Shown one piece after another: positions 24,156-33,282 of a stretch of DNA of 64,000 nucleotides. Each line of letters opens with the position of its first letter. Positions within the stretch are counted from its first letter, which is position 1. Both the position numbers and the translations under genes were made by a program. The DNA is from Alistipes sp. Its GTDB lineage: Bacteria; Bacteroidota; Bacteroidia; Bacteroidales; Rikenellaceae. Under the pieces are notes generated by a model that was not told the origin of the DNA, searched no databases, and saw only the letters and a program-made list of their open reading frames with translations. Where the stretch lies: NCBI GenBank assembly GCA_017504265.1, contig JAFVRN010000038.1, positions 62,001-126,000 of the forward strand, read 5' to 3'.

Positions 24156-24704
24156 TTACACCTCCATACCACGACGCGTATGAGATAGCACATCAGAATC
24201 GACAAGACGTGCCGCAACGGCCAATGCAAACTCCACGGATACTCCTGCACCAGCACCTGTTATCAGGTTATCATCCTCCACCACATTGCCACCTACATAG
24301 TCATAGTCTTTCATATCAGCGACAACCGACGAGTGGCACGTAATTCTACGGCCATGAGCTATACCGGCCGATGCTAGTACCGTAGGTGCGCCACATATGG
24401 CAGCCACAAGACCTCCATTGGCCATATAATCTCTAACAACACTGCGCACCGCATCGCTATTGCGCAAATTGATATATCCGGGGTTGCCACCCGGAAGTAT
24501 TATAGCATCGCCATCGCTCAGCGAGCTATCCTCGATAAGCGCATCACAGTGTAGCGTAGCGTGGTTATGCGATGAGGTAACATCGAGGCTGCCACCTACA
24601 GCAATCCTACGCACCTCTACACCGGCACGACACAATACATCAATCGGTGCAAGGGCCTCAATAACCTCGAAGCCATCTGCAAGCAGTATATATACTCGTT
24701 TCAT
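24156..24704 (-). CDS. DJ-1/PfpI-family protein
   Basis: The 182-residue protein has the DJ-1 motifs: ILLADGFEVIEALAPIDVL with the conserved acidic residue, ILPGGNPGYINLRNS, and the nucleophile-elbow cysteine in VAAICGAPTVLASAGI, followed by RRITCHSSVVADMKDYDYVG. Members act as stress-related chaperones, deglycases (disputed) or thiazole-pathway proteins; the exact role is not clear from sequence. It starts 9 bases after aroB on the same strand. Confidence 0.93.
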   Translation of the reverse strand: MKRVYILLADGFEVIEALAPIDVLCRAGVEVRRIAVGGSLDVTSSHNHATLHCDALIEDSSLSDGDAIILPGGNPGYINLRNSDAVRSVVRDYMANGGLVAAICGAPTVLASAGIAHGRRITCHSSVVADMKDYDYVGGNVVEDDNLITGAGAGVSVEFALAVAARLVDSDVLSHTRRGMEV

Positions 24705-24713
24705 ATTACAATC

Positions 24714-25730
24714 TTAAATAAACAGCTGTTGAAATTCGTCTACGGGCATCTCCTGTATGACACATCTACCTATACCCGCAGGCAGCACGACACGCAATAT
24801 ATTATCTTTCTTCTTCTTATCTAACTTCACCTCACGCATAAGATTAGCCATAGAGATATTTGGTTGGAGATTAAATCCAAGGTTGCGCAGTAGTCGTTCT
24901 ACCCTATCGGCATCCACCGTGGATAACAAACCTAACCTCTCGGCGGCTCGCGATATCATGGCCAGGCCTATGGCTACAGCCTCACCATGATTTATATCGT
25001 GTGAGCACTTCTCTATGGCGTGAGCTATGGTGTGTCCGAGGTTAAGCACTCGACGCAGTCCTCCCTCGCGTTCATCCTGACTTACAATACCAATCTTAAC
25101 ATTCACAGACGAGAGAACAATATGTTCCATAATCTCGGTATTGCGATAGATCTCGTCACAAGCCTCCCGCTCCAAATATTCGAATAGTGCCACATCACCG
25201 ATTATCGCCGACTTGACCACCTCCGCCATACCTGCACGTAACTCTCTGTACGGGAGTGTTCTCAGCATCTCGACATCCGATATTACGAACTTAGGTTGCG
25301 ATATGGTACCAACCATATTTTTGTATTCCGCGACATTTACACCATTCTTGCCTCCCACCGAAGCATCTACCTGTCCGAGAAGCGTCGTAGAGATAAATCC
25401 GAAGTCAAGGCCTCGCATATATGTAGAGGCTATATAGCCTGCCATGTCGGTCACTATACCGCCACCTATACCCAATATGAATGTGGAGCGGTCCGCCCCC
25501 ATATCCATCAATTGACGATATGCCATATCTACACTTTGCAGACTCTTATTAGCCTCGCCAAGGCCGACGATGATATGATCATAGCGATGCACCAAGTCGG
25601 GATATAGTCTGTCGATATTGGCATCGGTTATGACGACGACACGACCCTTGGGCAGTAACGATGGAAGAGCCTCTCCCATACGTCCTACACAGATTGTGGA
25701 TTTATCCTTTATAGTAAGTGTTGTACTCAT
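24714..25730 (-). CDS. aroB: 3-dehydroquinate synthase
   Basis: AroB performs the second step of the shikimate pathway, cyclising DAHP to 3-dehydroquinate with NAD and a metal ion. The 338-residue protein shows LGIGGGIVTDMAGYIASTYM, the active-site block STTLLGQVDASVGGKNGVN, LRAGMAEVVKSAIIGD, and the metal ligands in LNLGHTIAHAIEK and NHGEAVAIG. The start MSTTLTIKDKS (25730) is preferred over an ATG nine codons upstream because the extra residues are not conserved in the family. A consensus promoter lies at 25799-25830. Confidence 0.95.
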   Translation of the reverse strand: MSTTLTIKDKSTICVGRMGEALPSLLPKGRVVVITDANIDRLYPDLVHRYDHIIVGLGEANKSLQSVDMAYRQLMDMGADRSTFILGIGGGIVTDMAGYIASTYMRGLDFGFISTTLLGQVDASVGGKNGVNVAEYKNMVGTISQPKFVISDVEMLRTLPYRELRAGMAEVVKSAIIGDVALFEYLEREACDEIYRNTEIMEHIVLSSVNVKIGIVSQDEREGGLRRVLNLGHTIAHAIEKCSHDINHGEAVAIGLAMISRAAERLGLLSTVDADRVERLLRNLGFNLQPNISMANLMREVKLDKKKKDNILRVVLPAGIGRCVIQEMPVDEFQQLFI

Positions 25731-25798
25731 ATGTTTATCTGCAATGACAAAAATCACTCCACGGCAAATATTCCCATTTCCACCACCACAAAGATACT

Positions 25799-25830
25799 AT
25801 TTTATCACAATATGAACAAACTTTGGTTAA
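25799..25830 (-). promoter_or_regulatory. Promoter of aroB
   Basis: On the minus strand TTTG (25827-25830) and TATCTTTG (25799-25806) are 20 bases apart. Confidence 0.7.
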
Positions 25831-25863
25831 AAGAGAGCGTTTGAGAAAATAATTTGCAAAAAA

Positions 25864-25895
25864 GTTGCAATATCTTCGAATGTTTCCTAATTTTG
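25864..25895 (+). promoter_or_regulatory. Promoter of mdh
   Basis: GTTG (25864-25867) and TAATTTTG (25888-25895) are 20 bases apart; divergent from the aroB promoter. The leader to the ATG at 25981 is about 80 nt. Confidence 0.65.
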
Positions 25896-25980
25896 CAAGG
25901 TTAATCGGAGAGCCGATGGACTCCCGACACAAATTAGAGATGATAGAGATATTTCAATAACTTAAAAAAAATTCACAATT

Positions 25981-26973
25981 ATGAACTTTCTAACAGAAGA
26001 CAAGCTTGTCATTGTTGGTGCAGCCGGTATGATCGGTTCGAACATGGTGCAGTCAGCACTTATGATGGGTCTTACTAATAACATCTGCCTCTATGATGTA
26101 TTCTCACCAGAGGGCGTTGCCGAGGAGATGCGTCAGAGCGGTTTCGACAATGTTAATATTACCTCTACAACCGACGTTGCCGAGGCTTTCAAGGATGCTA
26201 AGTATATCATCTCTTCGGGTGGTGCTCCACGTAAGGAGGGTATGACACGCGAGGATCTTTTGAAGGGTAACTGCGAGATTGCAGAGCAGCTTGGTAAGAA
26301 CATCAAGACATACTGCCCCGATGTTAAGCACGTTGTTATCATCTTCAACCCTGCCGACCTTACAGGTCTTGTAACTCTTCTTTACTCTGGTTTGAAGCCA
26401 GGTCAGGTTACTACACTTGCCGGTCTTGACACTACACGTTTGAAGAGCGCATTGGCCAAGAAGTTCGGCGTTATGCAGAGCGAGATTGAGGGCTGTGCAA
26501 CATATGGTGGTCACGGCGAGCAGATGGCAGTATTTGGCAGCGCAGTAAAGATTGCCGGCCGTAAGCTTACCGACATCATCGGCACTGAGGAGTTCCCAGC
26601 TGAGGAGTGGGAGCAGATGAAGAAGGATGTAACACAGGGTGGTGCTGCTATCATTAAGCTCCGTGGTCGTTCTTCATTCCAGAGCCCATCATATCTATCG
26701 GTTGAGATGATTCGTTCGGTAATGGGTGGCGAGCCTTTCCGTTTCCCTGCCGGCACATACGTATCTAACGAGAAGTACAACCACATCATGATGGCTATGG
26801 ACACCACACTCGACGCAAACGGCTGTTCATACAAGATGCCTGTTGGCACTGAGGATGAGATTGCAAAGCTTGATGCATCGTATGCACATCTCTGCAAGAT
26901 GCGTGACGAGCTCGTTACATTGGGCATTGTTCCAGCTATCGAGGAGTGGTCAAAGATCAACCCTAACTTGTAA
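25981..26973 (+). CDS. mdh: Malate dehydrogenase (LDH/MDH superfamily, Bacteroidales type)
   Basis: The enzyme interconverts malate and oxaloacetate, part of the reductive branch that makes succinate and propionate in Bacteroidales. The 330-residue protein has an NAD-binding motif VIVGAAGMIGSNM (GxxGxxG form), SSGGAPRKEGMTREDLL, VIIFNPADLTGLV, and the catalytic histidine region YGGHGEQMAVF. It belongs to the divergent clade annotated as malate dehydrogenase in gut Bacteroidales; lactate dehydrogenase activity is less likely but cannot be excluded. Codon bias is strong, as for highly expressed genes. Confidence 0.9.
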   Translation: MNFLTEDKLVIVGAAGMIGSNMVQSALMMGLTNNICLYDVFSPEGVAEEMRQSGFDNVNITSTTDVAEAFKDAKYIISSGGAPRKEGMTREDLLKGNCEIAEQLGKNIKTYCPDVKHVVIIFNPADLTGLVTLLYSGLKPGQVTTLAGLDTTRLKSALAKKFGVMQSEIEGCATYGGHGEQMAVFGSAVKIAGRKLTDIIGTEEFPAEEWEQMKKDVTQGGAAIIKLRGRSSFQSPSYLSVEMIRSVMGGEPFRFPAGTYVSNEKYNHIMMAMDTTLDANGCSYKMPVGTEDEIAKLDASYAHLCKMRDELVTLGIVPAIEEWSKINPNL

Positions 26974-26995
26974 TATTTCAAGTTACTACTCACAC

Positions 26996-27027
26996 GAGGG
27001 GCTGTCGGCGAAGTCGAACAGTCCCTC
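26996..27027 (+). terminator. Terminator after mdh
   Basis: GAGGGGCTGT and ACAGTCCCTC pair over 10 positions with one G-U, with extra inner pairing (TCG/CGA); followed by TATAATTAAT. Confidence 0.65.
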
Positions 27028-27053
27028 TATAATTAATATAAACCCCTAAGAGT

Positions 27054-27404
27054 ATGAAGATTGCTGTTCCTACACGCGATGGGCATATAGACGATCACTT
27101 TGGCCATTGTGCATACTACACCATATTCGAAATTGAAAATAAGCAGATCGTATCACGTTCACGTCTTGACTCGCCCGAAGGTTGCGGCTGTAAGTCGAAC
27201 ATCGCCTCTGTAATGGAGGAGATGGGCATTGAGCTTATGCTTGCCGGCAATATGGGAGAGGGAGCACGCCATAAGTTGGAGAGCCACAACATACGAGTTA
27301 TTCGCGGTTGCAAGGGCGATATTGAGGCTGTAGTAAAAGGCTATCTGCTCGGCTTTATCATGGACTCGGGCGAAAGCTGTGACCACCACAGTTGCAACGG
27401 ATGA
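27054..27404 (+). CDS. NifX/NifB-type dinitrogenase iron-molybdenum cofactor-binding domain protein
   Basis: The 116-residue protein matches the small NifB/NifX-like family: MKIAVPTRDGHIDDHFGHC, ending the first strand with the conserved H-F-G-H-C, and GIELMLAGNMGEGARHKLE. Extra cysteines and histidines (EGCGCKSN; SCDHHSCNG at the C terminus) could bind a metal or Fe-S cluster. Most such stand-alone proteins occur in organisms without nitrogenase, and no nif genes are nearby. It may be a metal or cluster carrier (inference). Confidence 0.9.
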   Translation: MKIAVPTRDGHIDDHFGHCAYYTIFEIENKQIVSRSRLDSPEGCGCKSNIASVMEEMGIELMLAGNMGEGARHKLESHNIRVIRGCKGDIEAVVKGYLLGFIMDSGESCDHHSCNG

Positions 27405-27433
27405 TGGTAACTCCGGAGTAGGATAAAGAATTT

Positions 27434-27463
27434 GCCCCGAATGAAAATTGGTTCATTCGGGGC
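27434..27463. terminator. Bidirectional terminator between the NifX-type gene and the outer-membrane protein
   Basis: A perfect 12-bp stem GCCCCGAATGAA / TTCATTCGGGGC around a 6-base loop, with ATTTTAT on one side and AAATTC-type T-run on the other strand, between convergent genes. Confidence 0.85.
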
Positions 27464-27489
27464 ATTTTATAATATGTATGGTAAGGCAA

Positions 27490-28932
27490 TTAGAAGAGAT
27501 AACCGGTGTTGATATAGAACGCACCCTTACCATCCTGATTCTTGATAACTGGATTACTACTGAAACGGCTGATTGGCATACCGTACTCAAAGGCGACGAT
27601 GAAGTTCTGATTCATGATAAATCGCAGACCCGCACCTACGGTGATATGCGGACGGTCGCTATCTGCACCAAGTGCCATATACTCATCATACTCGGCTCTA
27701 TCCTCCTCCTTGCCCTTGAACGACATATCGTACTCCTTTGTGACCATAGTACCATCGCTAAACACATTGAGGCCGAAAGCTATATTTTGCTTCCACAATC
27801 TAAACGACACAAAACGCCAACGTAGTTCGGCATTGTACGAAGCCATATCAAGTCCCTGAACACGGTTGCGCATAACACCACGTATCGTGCGATAACCTCC
27901 CATACCATCACGGTCATAGGTTTGACCCATAGTGGTAATGTATGGTAGCACGTAGTATGGTGCTTTGCGTCCGAATGTACCCTCATAGTTCAAACGATAA
28001 GCAAACGTAAGTATGTCGTTCTTCACAATAGGTATATAGTGGCGGAATGTTGCCGAATATTTATAATATGGCAATGTTGTTCCCAGCCATTTTGGAGCAA
28101 GCATAACGTGAGCCTCGGCCCATATACCTCTTGAGGGAGCGCCCTCCTTATCACGTGTATCGAACAACAAGCCAAAACGAAGCGTGCTGTTAAGGCCTCC
28201 CCACGCCTCGTCGTCCGATATTATACCCCACTTACGATACAGGTCAAAGATAGTGGGCTCATCTGCCGGAAACTCCTTCCACTCCTTCTTATTCTTGTTA
28301 ATCTTCGCAAGATTTAGAGCACTCTCGTTATTGTAACCCTGCTTGAAGTAGCTGAGATGATAGCCCGCCTCCCAGAAAAACTTCTTATCCCAAATATTAC
28401 CCACGAAGTCGGTCTTAAACAGCAAGGCAAGACGATTGATACGATACTTCGGCGTATAGATATAGGCATCGTGGTTACTCTTATCCTTACCCGCAGCTAC
28501 ACGCTCGGCATCGTAGTGCGCCATATAACCATTGAAGCCATAGAAGTCCATAGCCTTCTCGTTGGTGATGGTAAGTGCCGATGACCAACGTACGCCCGGG
28601 ATAAGAAAGCGGTTATCATACGACACCACAAAGAGCTGCGAACCCTTTGTAAAGAACGAGGCCTCGAAGTACCATTGCTGACGTGTATTGGGATATGTCG
28701 AGCCATCACCAAAATCATATATATTGAGTAATGCTCCAAGTTGAAAACCCTTGTCTGCATCGAAAGCAACTGCGGGTAGCGGGCCAAAGTTATACCCCTT
28801 TTTAACAATCTCCTTCTTTGCACCATCATCTGTCGATACGACATTATCACCAGCCTCAGCAGCATCTTGCGCGTAGGCCGACACAGCAGTTGCAGCCGAT
28901 AATAATATAGCCAAGATATACTTCAATTTCAT
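27490..28932 (-). CDS. Outer-membrane beta-barrel protein (Omp85/surface-antigen D15-like)
   Basis: The 480-residue protein starts with a signal peptide (AATAVSAYAQ) and continues as alternating strands: NFGPLPAVAFDADKGFQLGA, FGLLFDTRDKEGAPSRGIWA, YKYSATFRHYIPIVKNDILT, and RDGMGGYRTIRGVMRNRVQG, the lid-lock-like region of the surface-antigen family, ending HITVGAGLRFIMNQNFIVAF and a terminal aromatic (GYLF). No POTRA domains precede the barrel, so it is not BamA itself. Its function is unknown. It is the last gene of a minus-strand run beginning at the symporter gene. Confidence 0.85.
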   Translation of the reverse strand: MKLKYILAILLSAATAVSAYAQDAAEAGDNVVSTDDGAKKEIVKKGYNFGPLPAVAFDADKGFQLGALLNIYDFGDGSTYPNTRQQWYFEASFFTKGSQLFVVSYDNRFLIPGVRWSSALTITNEKAMDFYGFNGYMAHYDAERVAAGKDKSNHDAYIYTPKYRINRLALLFKTDFVGNIWDKKFFWEAGYHLSYFKQGYNNESALNLAKINKNKKEWKEFPADEPTIFDLYRKWGIISDDEAWGGLNSTLRFGLLFDTRDKEGAPSRGIWAEAHVMLAPKWLGTTLPYYKYSATFRHYIPIVKNDILTFAYRLNYEGTFGRKAPYYVLPYITTMGQTYDRDGMGGYRTIRGVMRNRVQGLDMASYNAELRWRFVSFRLWKQNIAFGLNVFSDGTMVTKEYDMSFKGKEEDRAEYDEYMALGADSDRPHITVGAGLRFIMNQNFIVAFEYGMPISRFSSNPVIKNQDGKGAFYINTGYLF

Positions 28933-28939
28933 AGTATGT

Positions 28940-30271
28940 CTATTTAGTAAACATTATATTTCTTATATTCTTATAACACATTCTAAGCTCCTTGTTACGA
29001 TAAAGCCTTATATCGGAAAATAGTAAGCGCAGTAGGCGAGCCATCTCATGTGCAACAATCGGAGCGGGTAAGAGTATCAGGGTGATAGGCAATGCCCACT
29101 GCCATGGCAACACGATATATGCGATTATGGAGTATATGATCATCAACAACGGCCACATAACAAGATTAACGAGGTATCGTACCGAGTTACGAAAGGCATA
29201 ATCTTTCAGTTTCGAGAACAGGAACCAACATACTCCATTGATAGGCAATGTAAGTAACGATACAGGGAGCACATATGGTAACGTAAGTATAAAGATAAGT
29301 GTCTTGATGACACGTGACAGTATCGCATATTTCACAGAAACCGACGATAGGCTTATGCGGTCACGAGTTCGCAGCTCGTAGGCACGCTGTCCCAATTCGA
29401 GTAGATGTGCAGCAAGCTCCGGATTTACACTTTTAAGATATGCGAGATGCTTGACAGTCATATTATTGGCAGCAAAGTGTGCATCAAGGCCTCGCATATG
29501 TCCGTACTCCTTATCGCCACGAAGATGACGCACCTGACTTTTTACCGTTGCGGCACATATCTCATAGGTGGCATCATAGTCCTCGTCGTTGGGGATGTAG
29601 AATATAGAGTTCTTCATCCTCTCATCGAGCAGCTCCTTCATGGCATTTATCTGCTCAGAGGTAGAGATATCGCTATGATTTGCAATAAACTCTCCCACGT
29701 TTATAGGATCGCCCATCTGCACACGTACCGTTGAGCGAAAACGAAAGAAACTACCATAACGAAGCCCTACCGGAACTATATATAGCGGCATATCGGGCAT
29801 AAGCTCCTGCGCCTGAAAAGCGATACGAAATATACCCTTTGATAGTGGCAACGACGAATATTTCGTCTGATGCGTTCCCTCCGGAAAGATGCAGAATGGG
29901 ACTCTATCACGCAATACATCTACGGCACGTTCTATCGTTTCGTTATTCTTGCGCACCTCCTCCATACCATCACGCATACGCATGATAGGCATAATCTTTA
30001 GAAAGGTGAGAATCTTGGCTATCTTCGGATTTTTGAATATATCGGCACGCGCAACAAAGACCTTTGGCTTGCGGTCTAATGCCAGTATTACCATAGCATC
30101 CATCAAGGCATTGGTATGGTTGGGCGCATAGATAACCGCTCCATCCTGAGGAATATTCTCACGACCCACATAACGTACCGTGCGATACGATAGTCGAAGT
30201 ACAAAATCGACATAGTAACGCAAGAAGCTATATAGCGGGTCGTAATCCTGTATACGTCTCTCCTGCTTCAT
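28940..30271 (-). CDS. Lysophospholipid/glycerol-phosphate acyltransferase (PlsC family) with membrane extension
   Basis: The 443-residue protein has the acyltransferase motifs HX4D as NHTNALMD (about 51-58) and FPEGT (about 130), with MPLYIVPVGLRYGSFFRF following. These enzymes esterify lysophosphatidate or related lipids at the inner membrane. It is much longer than the ~240-residue PlsC: the second half (about 330-410) has two or more hydrophobic segments (VIKTLIFILTLPYVLPVSLL; WPLLMIIYSIIAYIVLPWQW). It is only one base past the symporter stop, so they are co-transcribed. The acceptor lipid is unknown. Confidence 0.9.
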   Translation of the reverse strand: MKQERRIQDYDPLYSFLRYYVDFVLRLSYRTVRYVGRENIPQDGAVIYAPNHTNALMDAMVILALDRKPKVFVARADIFKNPKIAKILTFLKIMPIMRMRDGMEEVRKNNETIERAVDVLRDRVPFCIFPEGTHQTKYSSLPLSKGIFRIAFQAQELMPDMPLYIVPVGLRYGSFFRFRSTVRVQMGDPINVGEFIANHSDISTSEQINAMKELLDERMKNSIFYIPNDEDYDATYEICAATVKSQVRHLRGDKEYGHMRGLDAHFAANNMTVKHLAYLKSVNPELAAHLLELGQRAYELRTRDRISLSSVSVKYAILSRVIKTLIFILTLPYVLPVSLLTLPINGVCWFLFSKLKDYAFRNSVRYLVNLVMWPLLMIIYSIIAYIVLPWQWALPITLILLPAPIVAHEMARLLRLLFSDIRLYRNKELRMCYKNIRNIMFTK

Positions 30272-30272
30272 A

Positions 30273-31241
30273 TTATCTCTTGATAGTTCTACTACGAAAT
30301 ATCGAAGCTATGGTAAGTCCTGAGACGATATGCCACACACCCCACAAAGCTGTAATCAGCACCATACCACCATTATTATTCCACACCTCGGGCGAGAAGA
30401 TAGCGGGATTAAAGAGCAGTGCCAAACCCAAACCTGAGTTCTGTATACCAACCTCGATAGTGAGTGAACGACGATCAATATTTGGAACACGACCAATTGT
30501 CGCACCAAAGAAACCCGTACCAAGCGCACTTGCATTATGTATAATAACCACAGCCAAAGCACATAGGATACCGGCATATACACTCCAACGTGACTCCAAC
30601 GCCGTGAGTACCTGTGTTAGAGATACGGCCACCATACCTATAAAAAGGAGGATGGATAGTATCTGCGCAGGCTTCATAAGACGCTTTGCAATATTAGGGA
30701 AGTAACGCGACACTATCATACCGAGTACAATAGGAATACCAAGTATCAGCAATATCTGACTAAGCATATCGCCAAAAGGTATTTCAAGGGTTGGTATATC
30801 GTTATGTATCGATGCATAGTTGCAATAGAGAGTACCCCACATCCAGAAGTTAAGAGGTGTAACAACCGGAGCAAATGCCGTGGTAATGGCTGTCATAGAT
30901 ACCGATAGCTCTACATTGCCTCGTGACAGCGATGATATAAAGTTGGATATGTTACCACCGGGGCACGATGATACAAGAAGCATTCCTATTGCTACCATAG
31001 GTGTAATCCACTGATTGAGTAATATGGCAACCAAGAATGTCACGGCCGGTAGTGCCACCCACTGCAAAAAGATACCCAAAATAACAGACTTAGGATTGCG
31101 AAATACATCTTGGAACGTCTGTAACTTAATACCTAAGGCCACACCAAACATTACAAATGCAAGTATGATGTTTACAATAGCCATCTCACCTGCTCCGAGA
31201 TTAATAGTCAGAGCATCCAAATTTTGCAAATGTTCCTTCAT
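30273..31241 (-). CDS. Bile acid:sodium symporter family (BASS) transporter
   Basis: The 322-residue protein has about nine membrane segments and the family motifs FVMFGVALGIKLQTFQDVFR, a proline/glycine-rich crossover LVSSCPGGNISNFISSLSRG, and VGIQNSGLGLALLF near the second crossover. BASS members carry organic anions (bile acids, pantoate, keto acids) with sodium; the name does not prove bile-acid transport. It heads the minus-strand run with PlsC and the barrel protein. Confidence 0.92.
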   Translation of the reverse strand: MKEHLQNLDALTINLGAGEMAIVNIILAFVMFGVALGIKLQTFQDVFRNPKSVILGIFLQWVALPAVTFLVAILLNQWITPMVAIGMLLVSSCPGGNISNFISSLSRGNVELSVSMTAITTAFAPVVTPLNFWMWGTLYCNYASIHNDIPTLEIPFGDMLSQILLILGIPIVLGMIVSRYFPNIAKRLMKPAQILSILLFIGMVAVSLTQVLTALESRWSVYAGILCALAVVIIHNASALGTGFFGATIGRVPNIDRRSLTIEVGIQNSGLGLALLFNPAIFSPEVWNNNGGMVLITALWGVWHIVSGLTIASIFRSRTIKR

Positions 31242-31431
31242 ACGCTTAAATTTTGCAAAGCACTATCGGCTCGCACATTACGGGTTACAAATATTTACAA
31301 ACATATTAATAATTTTTCGATTATTCTCATTTTTTGGACTTTATTTCACATTTAAGCCACAATAATAAGTATATATACCTATACCAAAGATTATTATTTA
31401 GTCAATTCAGCAGTTTGCCTATGACGACTAT

Positions 31432-31462
31432 TTTGTTGTAAATATGATATTTCGTATATTTG
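31432..31462 (+). promoter_or_regulatory. Promoter of the DUF819 gene
   Basis: TTTG (31432-31435) and TATATTTG (31455-31462) are 19 bases apart, 25 bases before the ATG at 31488. Confidence 0.75.
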
Positions 31463-31487
31463 CACACGAATGTAACATACATCAATT

Positions 31488-32651
31488 ATGTCTATTATCA
31501 ACTACTTGCTTCTAACCCTGTTCTTTTCACTTACGCCCTGGGGCGTAATGTGGCTATGTCGTCGTTTTCCGTTCCTCGACAAGATTGGGCCTATAATGCT
31601 ACTATACGCCATTGGCGTTATATATGGCAACCTACCTTTCAAGCCATCCGAGGCGGCACTATTCCAAGAGATGCTACCCAATATCACCATCCCGCTGGCC
31701 ATACCTATGATGCTGTACGGGTGTAAATTTACCAGCTCGGATGCAGGCAGGCAGATAAAGGTGGCAGTTAGTGGCATCTTATCAGTAGCCATAGCCGTAG
31801 TATGCGGATATATGCTCTTCGGTCGCAACATAGTAGAGGGTGCAGAGGTTGGAGGCATCATATCGGGAATGTACTCAGGAGGCACACTCAATGCAGCAGC
31901 CTTGCAGACAATATTTAATATCAATAGTCGCACATTCGTTCTTATTAACTCGTACGATATAATCATCTCGTTCCTCTATTTTGTATTCTTGTTTAGCTGC
32001 GGCATAAAGTTCTTCCGTTGGATTTATGGCGAGAGGTTACATCCTACAACCACTTATGATGATTCATCAGCCATATACGCCACAGAAGAACCCAATTTCA
32101 AATACGATAGATTTTGGAGTCGTAACGGCATAAGGGAGCTTTGCAAGATTATTGGCGTGACACTTGGTGTAGCAGCCATTTCAGGCGGTATAGCACTCCT
32201 TATGCCCGAAGGGTGGTTTATGGTTGTATTTATTCTTATGCTTACGACACTTGGTGTAGTATGCTCGTTTATCAAACCCGTACAACGCATGGAGCGTAGC
32301 TACGACACAGGTATGTACCTCATATATATATTCAGTCTCGCCATAGCATCAATGGCCGACTTCTCCAATCTCGATATTGCGGGCGGACTCAACCAAATAG
32401 CCTTTATGAGCTTTGCGGTAATAGTATCGCTATTTATACATGCACTATTTTGTCGTCTTATGCGTATCGATGCCGACTCTATGATAATATCATCTGTCGC
32501 CTTTATAAACTCACCCCCATTTGTTCCAATGGCATCGGCGGCAATGCGCAATAAATCGACACTTGTCACAGGTCTTAGTGCCGGCATCATCGGCTATGCT
32601 GTGGGCAACCACTTTGGAGTACTGATGGCAGAGTTGCTATCGCTGCTGTAA
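31488..32651 (+). CDS. DUF819-family membrane protein, paralogue 1
   Basis: The 387-residue protein has ten or more hydrophobic segments and the DUF819 layout: IPLAIPMMLYGCKF, ISGMYSGGTLNAAALQTIFN (the family's glycine/asparagine motif), DTGMYLIYIFSLAIASMADF, and the ending INSPPFVPMASAAMRNKSTL, GIIGYAVGNHFG. The family is thought to consist of transporters, with no substrate known. It is monocistronic with its own promoter. A homologue with the same motifs is at 55542-56717. Confidence 0.88.
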   Translation: MSIINYLLLTLFFSLTPWGVMWLCRRFPFLDKIGPIMLLYAIGVIYGNLPFKPSEAALFQEMLPNITIPLAIPMMLYGCKFTSSDAGRQIKVAVSGILSVAIAVVCGYMLFGRNIVEGAEVGGIISGMYSGGTLNAAALQTIFNINSRTFVLINSYDIIISFLYFVFLFSCGIKFFRWIYGERLHPTTTYDDSSAIYATEEPNFKYDRFWSRNGIRELCKIIGVTLGVAAISGGIALLMPEGWFMVVFILMLTTLGVVCSFIKPVQRMERSYDTGMYLIYIFSLAIASMADFSNLDIAGGLNQIAFMSFAVIVSLFIHALFCRLMRIDADSMIISSVAFINSPPFVPMASAAMRNKSTLVTGLSAGIIGYAVGNHFGVLMAELLSLL

Positions 32652-32780
32652 TTAAGATACGAGCTATGGGAGTAGCATGCTAATTAGCACCTATTAGCTT
32701 TACATTGAAGAGATAGAAGATGGGATTGCCAAGGGTTGTTGTGTAGGTGGCGAGAGCTTGCTCACAGACACCTATACAAC

Positions 32781-32837
32781 AAAACAGATGACTTGATTAA
32801 GTCATCTGCTCTGCAATAATGGGTGGAAGATGGGATT
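32781..32837 (-). repeat. Copy of the tRNA-His 3' end plus its terminator
   Basis: This segment (terminator stem CAGATGACTT/AAGTCATCTG, CTCTGCAATAAT linker, then GGGTGGAAGATGGGATT) repeats 33240-33298, which contains the 3' part of the intact tRNA-His, almost base for base. The loop of the stem differs (GATT against A-rich). After the T-arm sequence the match ends abruptly. Confidence 0.85.
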
Positions 32838-32939
32838 GGCTACTACGCATCCCTGCGGGCTGCTCCGCTTAACGCCTTTCCCATCCGCTCGCCGCGGGGG
32901 CGCTACCAAGCTTTTCGAGCAACAGCTACTGCGTAGCCT

Positions 32940-33001
32940 CTTTTGCCGTTTATGCCTATGCGGCTACATGCAAGCATGTGTCAAGGCATAAACAACAAAA
33001 G
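32940..33001. repeat. Long imperfect inverted repeat
   Basis: Nested pairs CTTTTG/CAAAAG, GTTTATGCCT/AGGCATAAAC and ACATGC/GCATGT form one extended hairpin of 62 bases with small internal bubbles. A related but weaker hairpin (ATGGTGTT...AACACCAT) lies at about 33195-33234. Confidence 0.75.
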
Positions 33002-33034
33002 GATGCCTTGCGACATCCTCTTGCTCTAAAACCT

Positions 33035-33054
33035 TGGGTGGAAGATGGGATTCG
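33035..33054 (-). repeat. Second partial copy of the tRNA-His 3' end
   Basis: TGGGTGGAAGATGGGATTCG is identical to the same segment of tRNA-His (33281-33300). It too follows a short hairpin (AGGATG/CATCCT, about 33000-33018) in the place where the tRNA has its terminator. Confidence 0.85.
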
Positions 33055-33243
33055 GACGGCAACGCCGAAGAGCCGATACCAAAACAGCGCAGGCTAATGC
33101 CGAGCAATAAATCAGCCTATATCGGCTCAACCCTATACCAAAATAGCCATCATTCACACTTTGCAGAGTGAGCCGCCTATGCGGTTTTGTTTTTCATGGT
33201 GTTAGTGTGGGCTTGCACATGACTAAACACCATAAAAACAAAA

Positions 33244-33268
33244 CAGATGACTTAAAAAAAGTCATCTG
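33244..33268 (-). terminator. Terminator after tRNA-His
   Basis: On the minus strand CAGATGACTT / AAGTCATCTG with a T-loop is followed by TTTTGTTTTT, 15 bases past the tRNA. Confidence 0.85.
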
Positions 33269-33282
33269 CTCTGCAATAAATG

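Larger units (their letters stand above)
32652..33281. other. Gene-free scar region carrying partial tRNA-His copies and hairpins
   Basis: About 630 bases without a credible gene. It holds three partial copies of the tRNA-His 3' end (about 32716-32727, 32821-32837, 33035-33054), a near-duplicate of the tRNA-His terminator (32784-32808) and a long imperfect hairpin (32940-33001). The GC-rich stretch 32838-32939 differs in composition from the surrounding AT-rich spacer. It looks like the residue of past integration or tandem tRNA duplication at this tRNA. Confidence 0.75.

Noticed and set aside
27054..27404. NifX-type gene as evidence for nitrogen fixation
   Set aside because: Stand-alone members are widespread in non-fixing bacteria and no nif gene is in the window.
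33195..33234. Hairpin near 33195-33234 as a separate small RNA
   Set aside because: Pairing is imperfect, no promoter precedes it and it lies in the decayed repeat region, so it is noted only as a repeat relative of 32940-33001.
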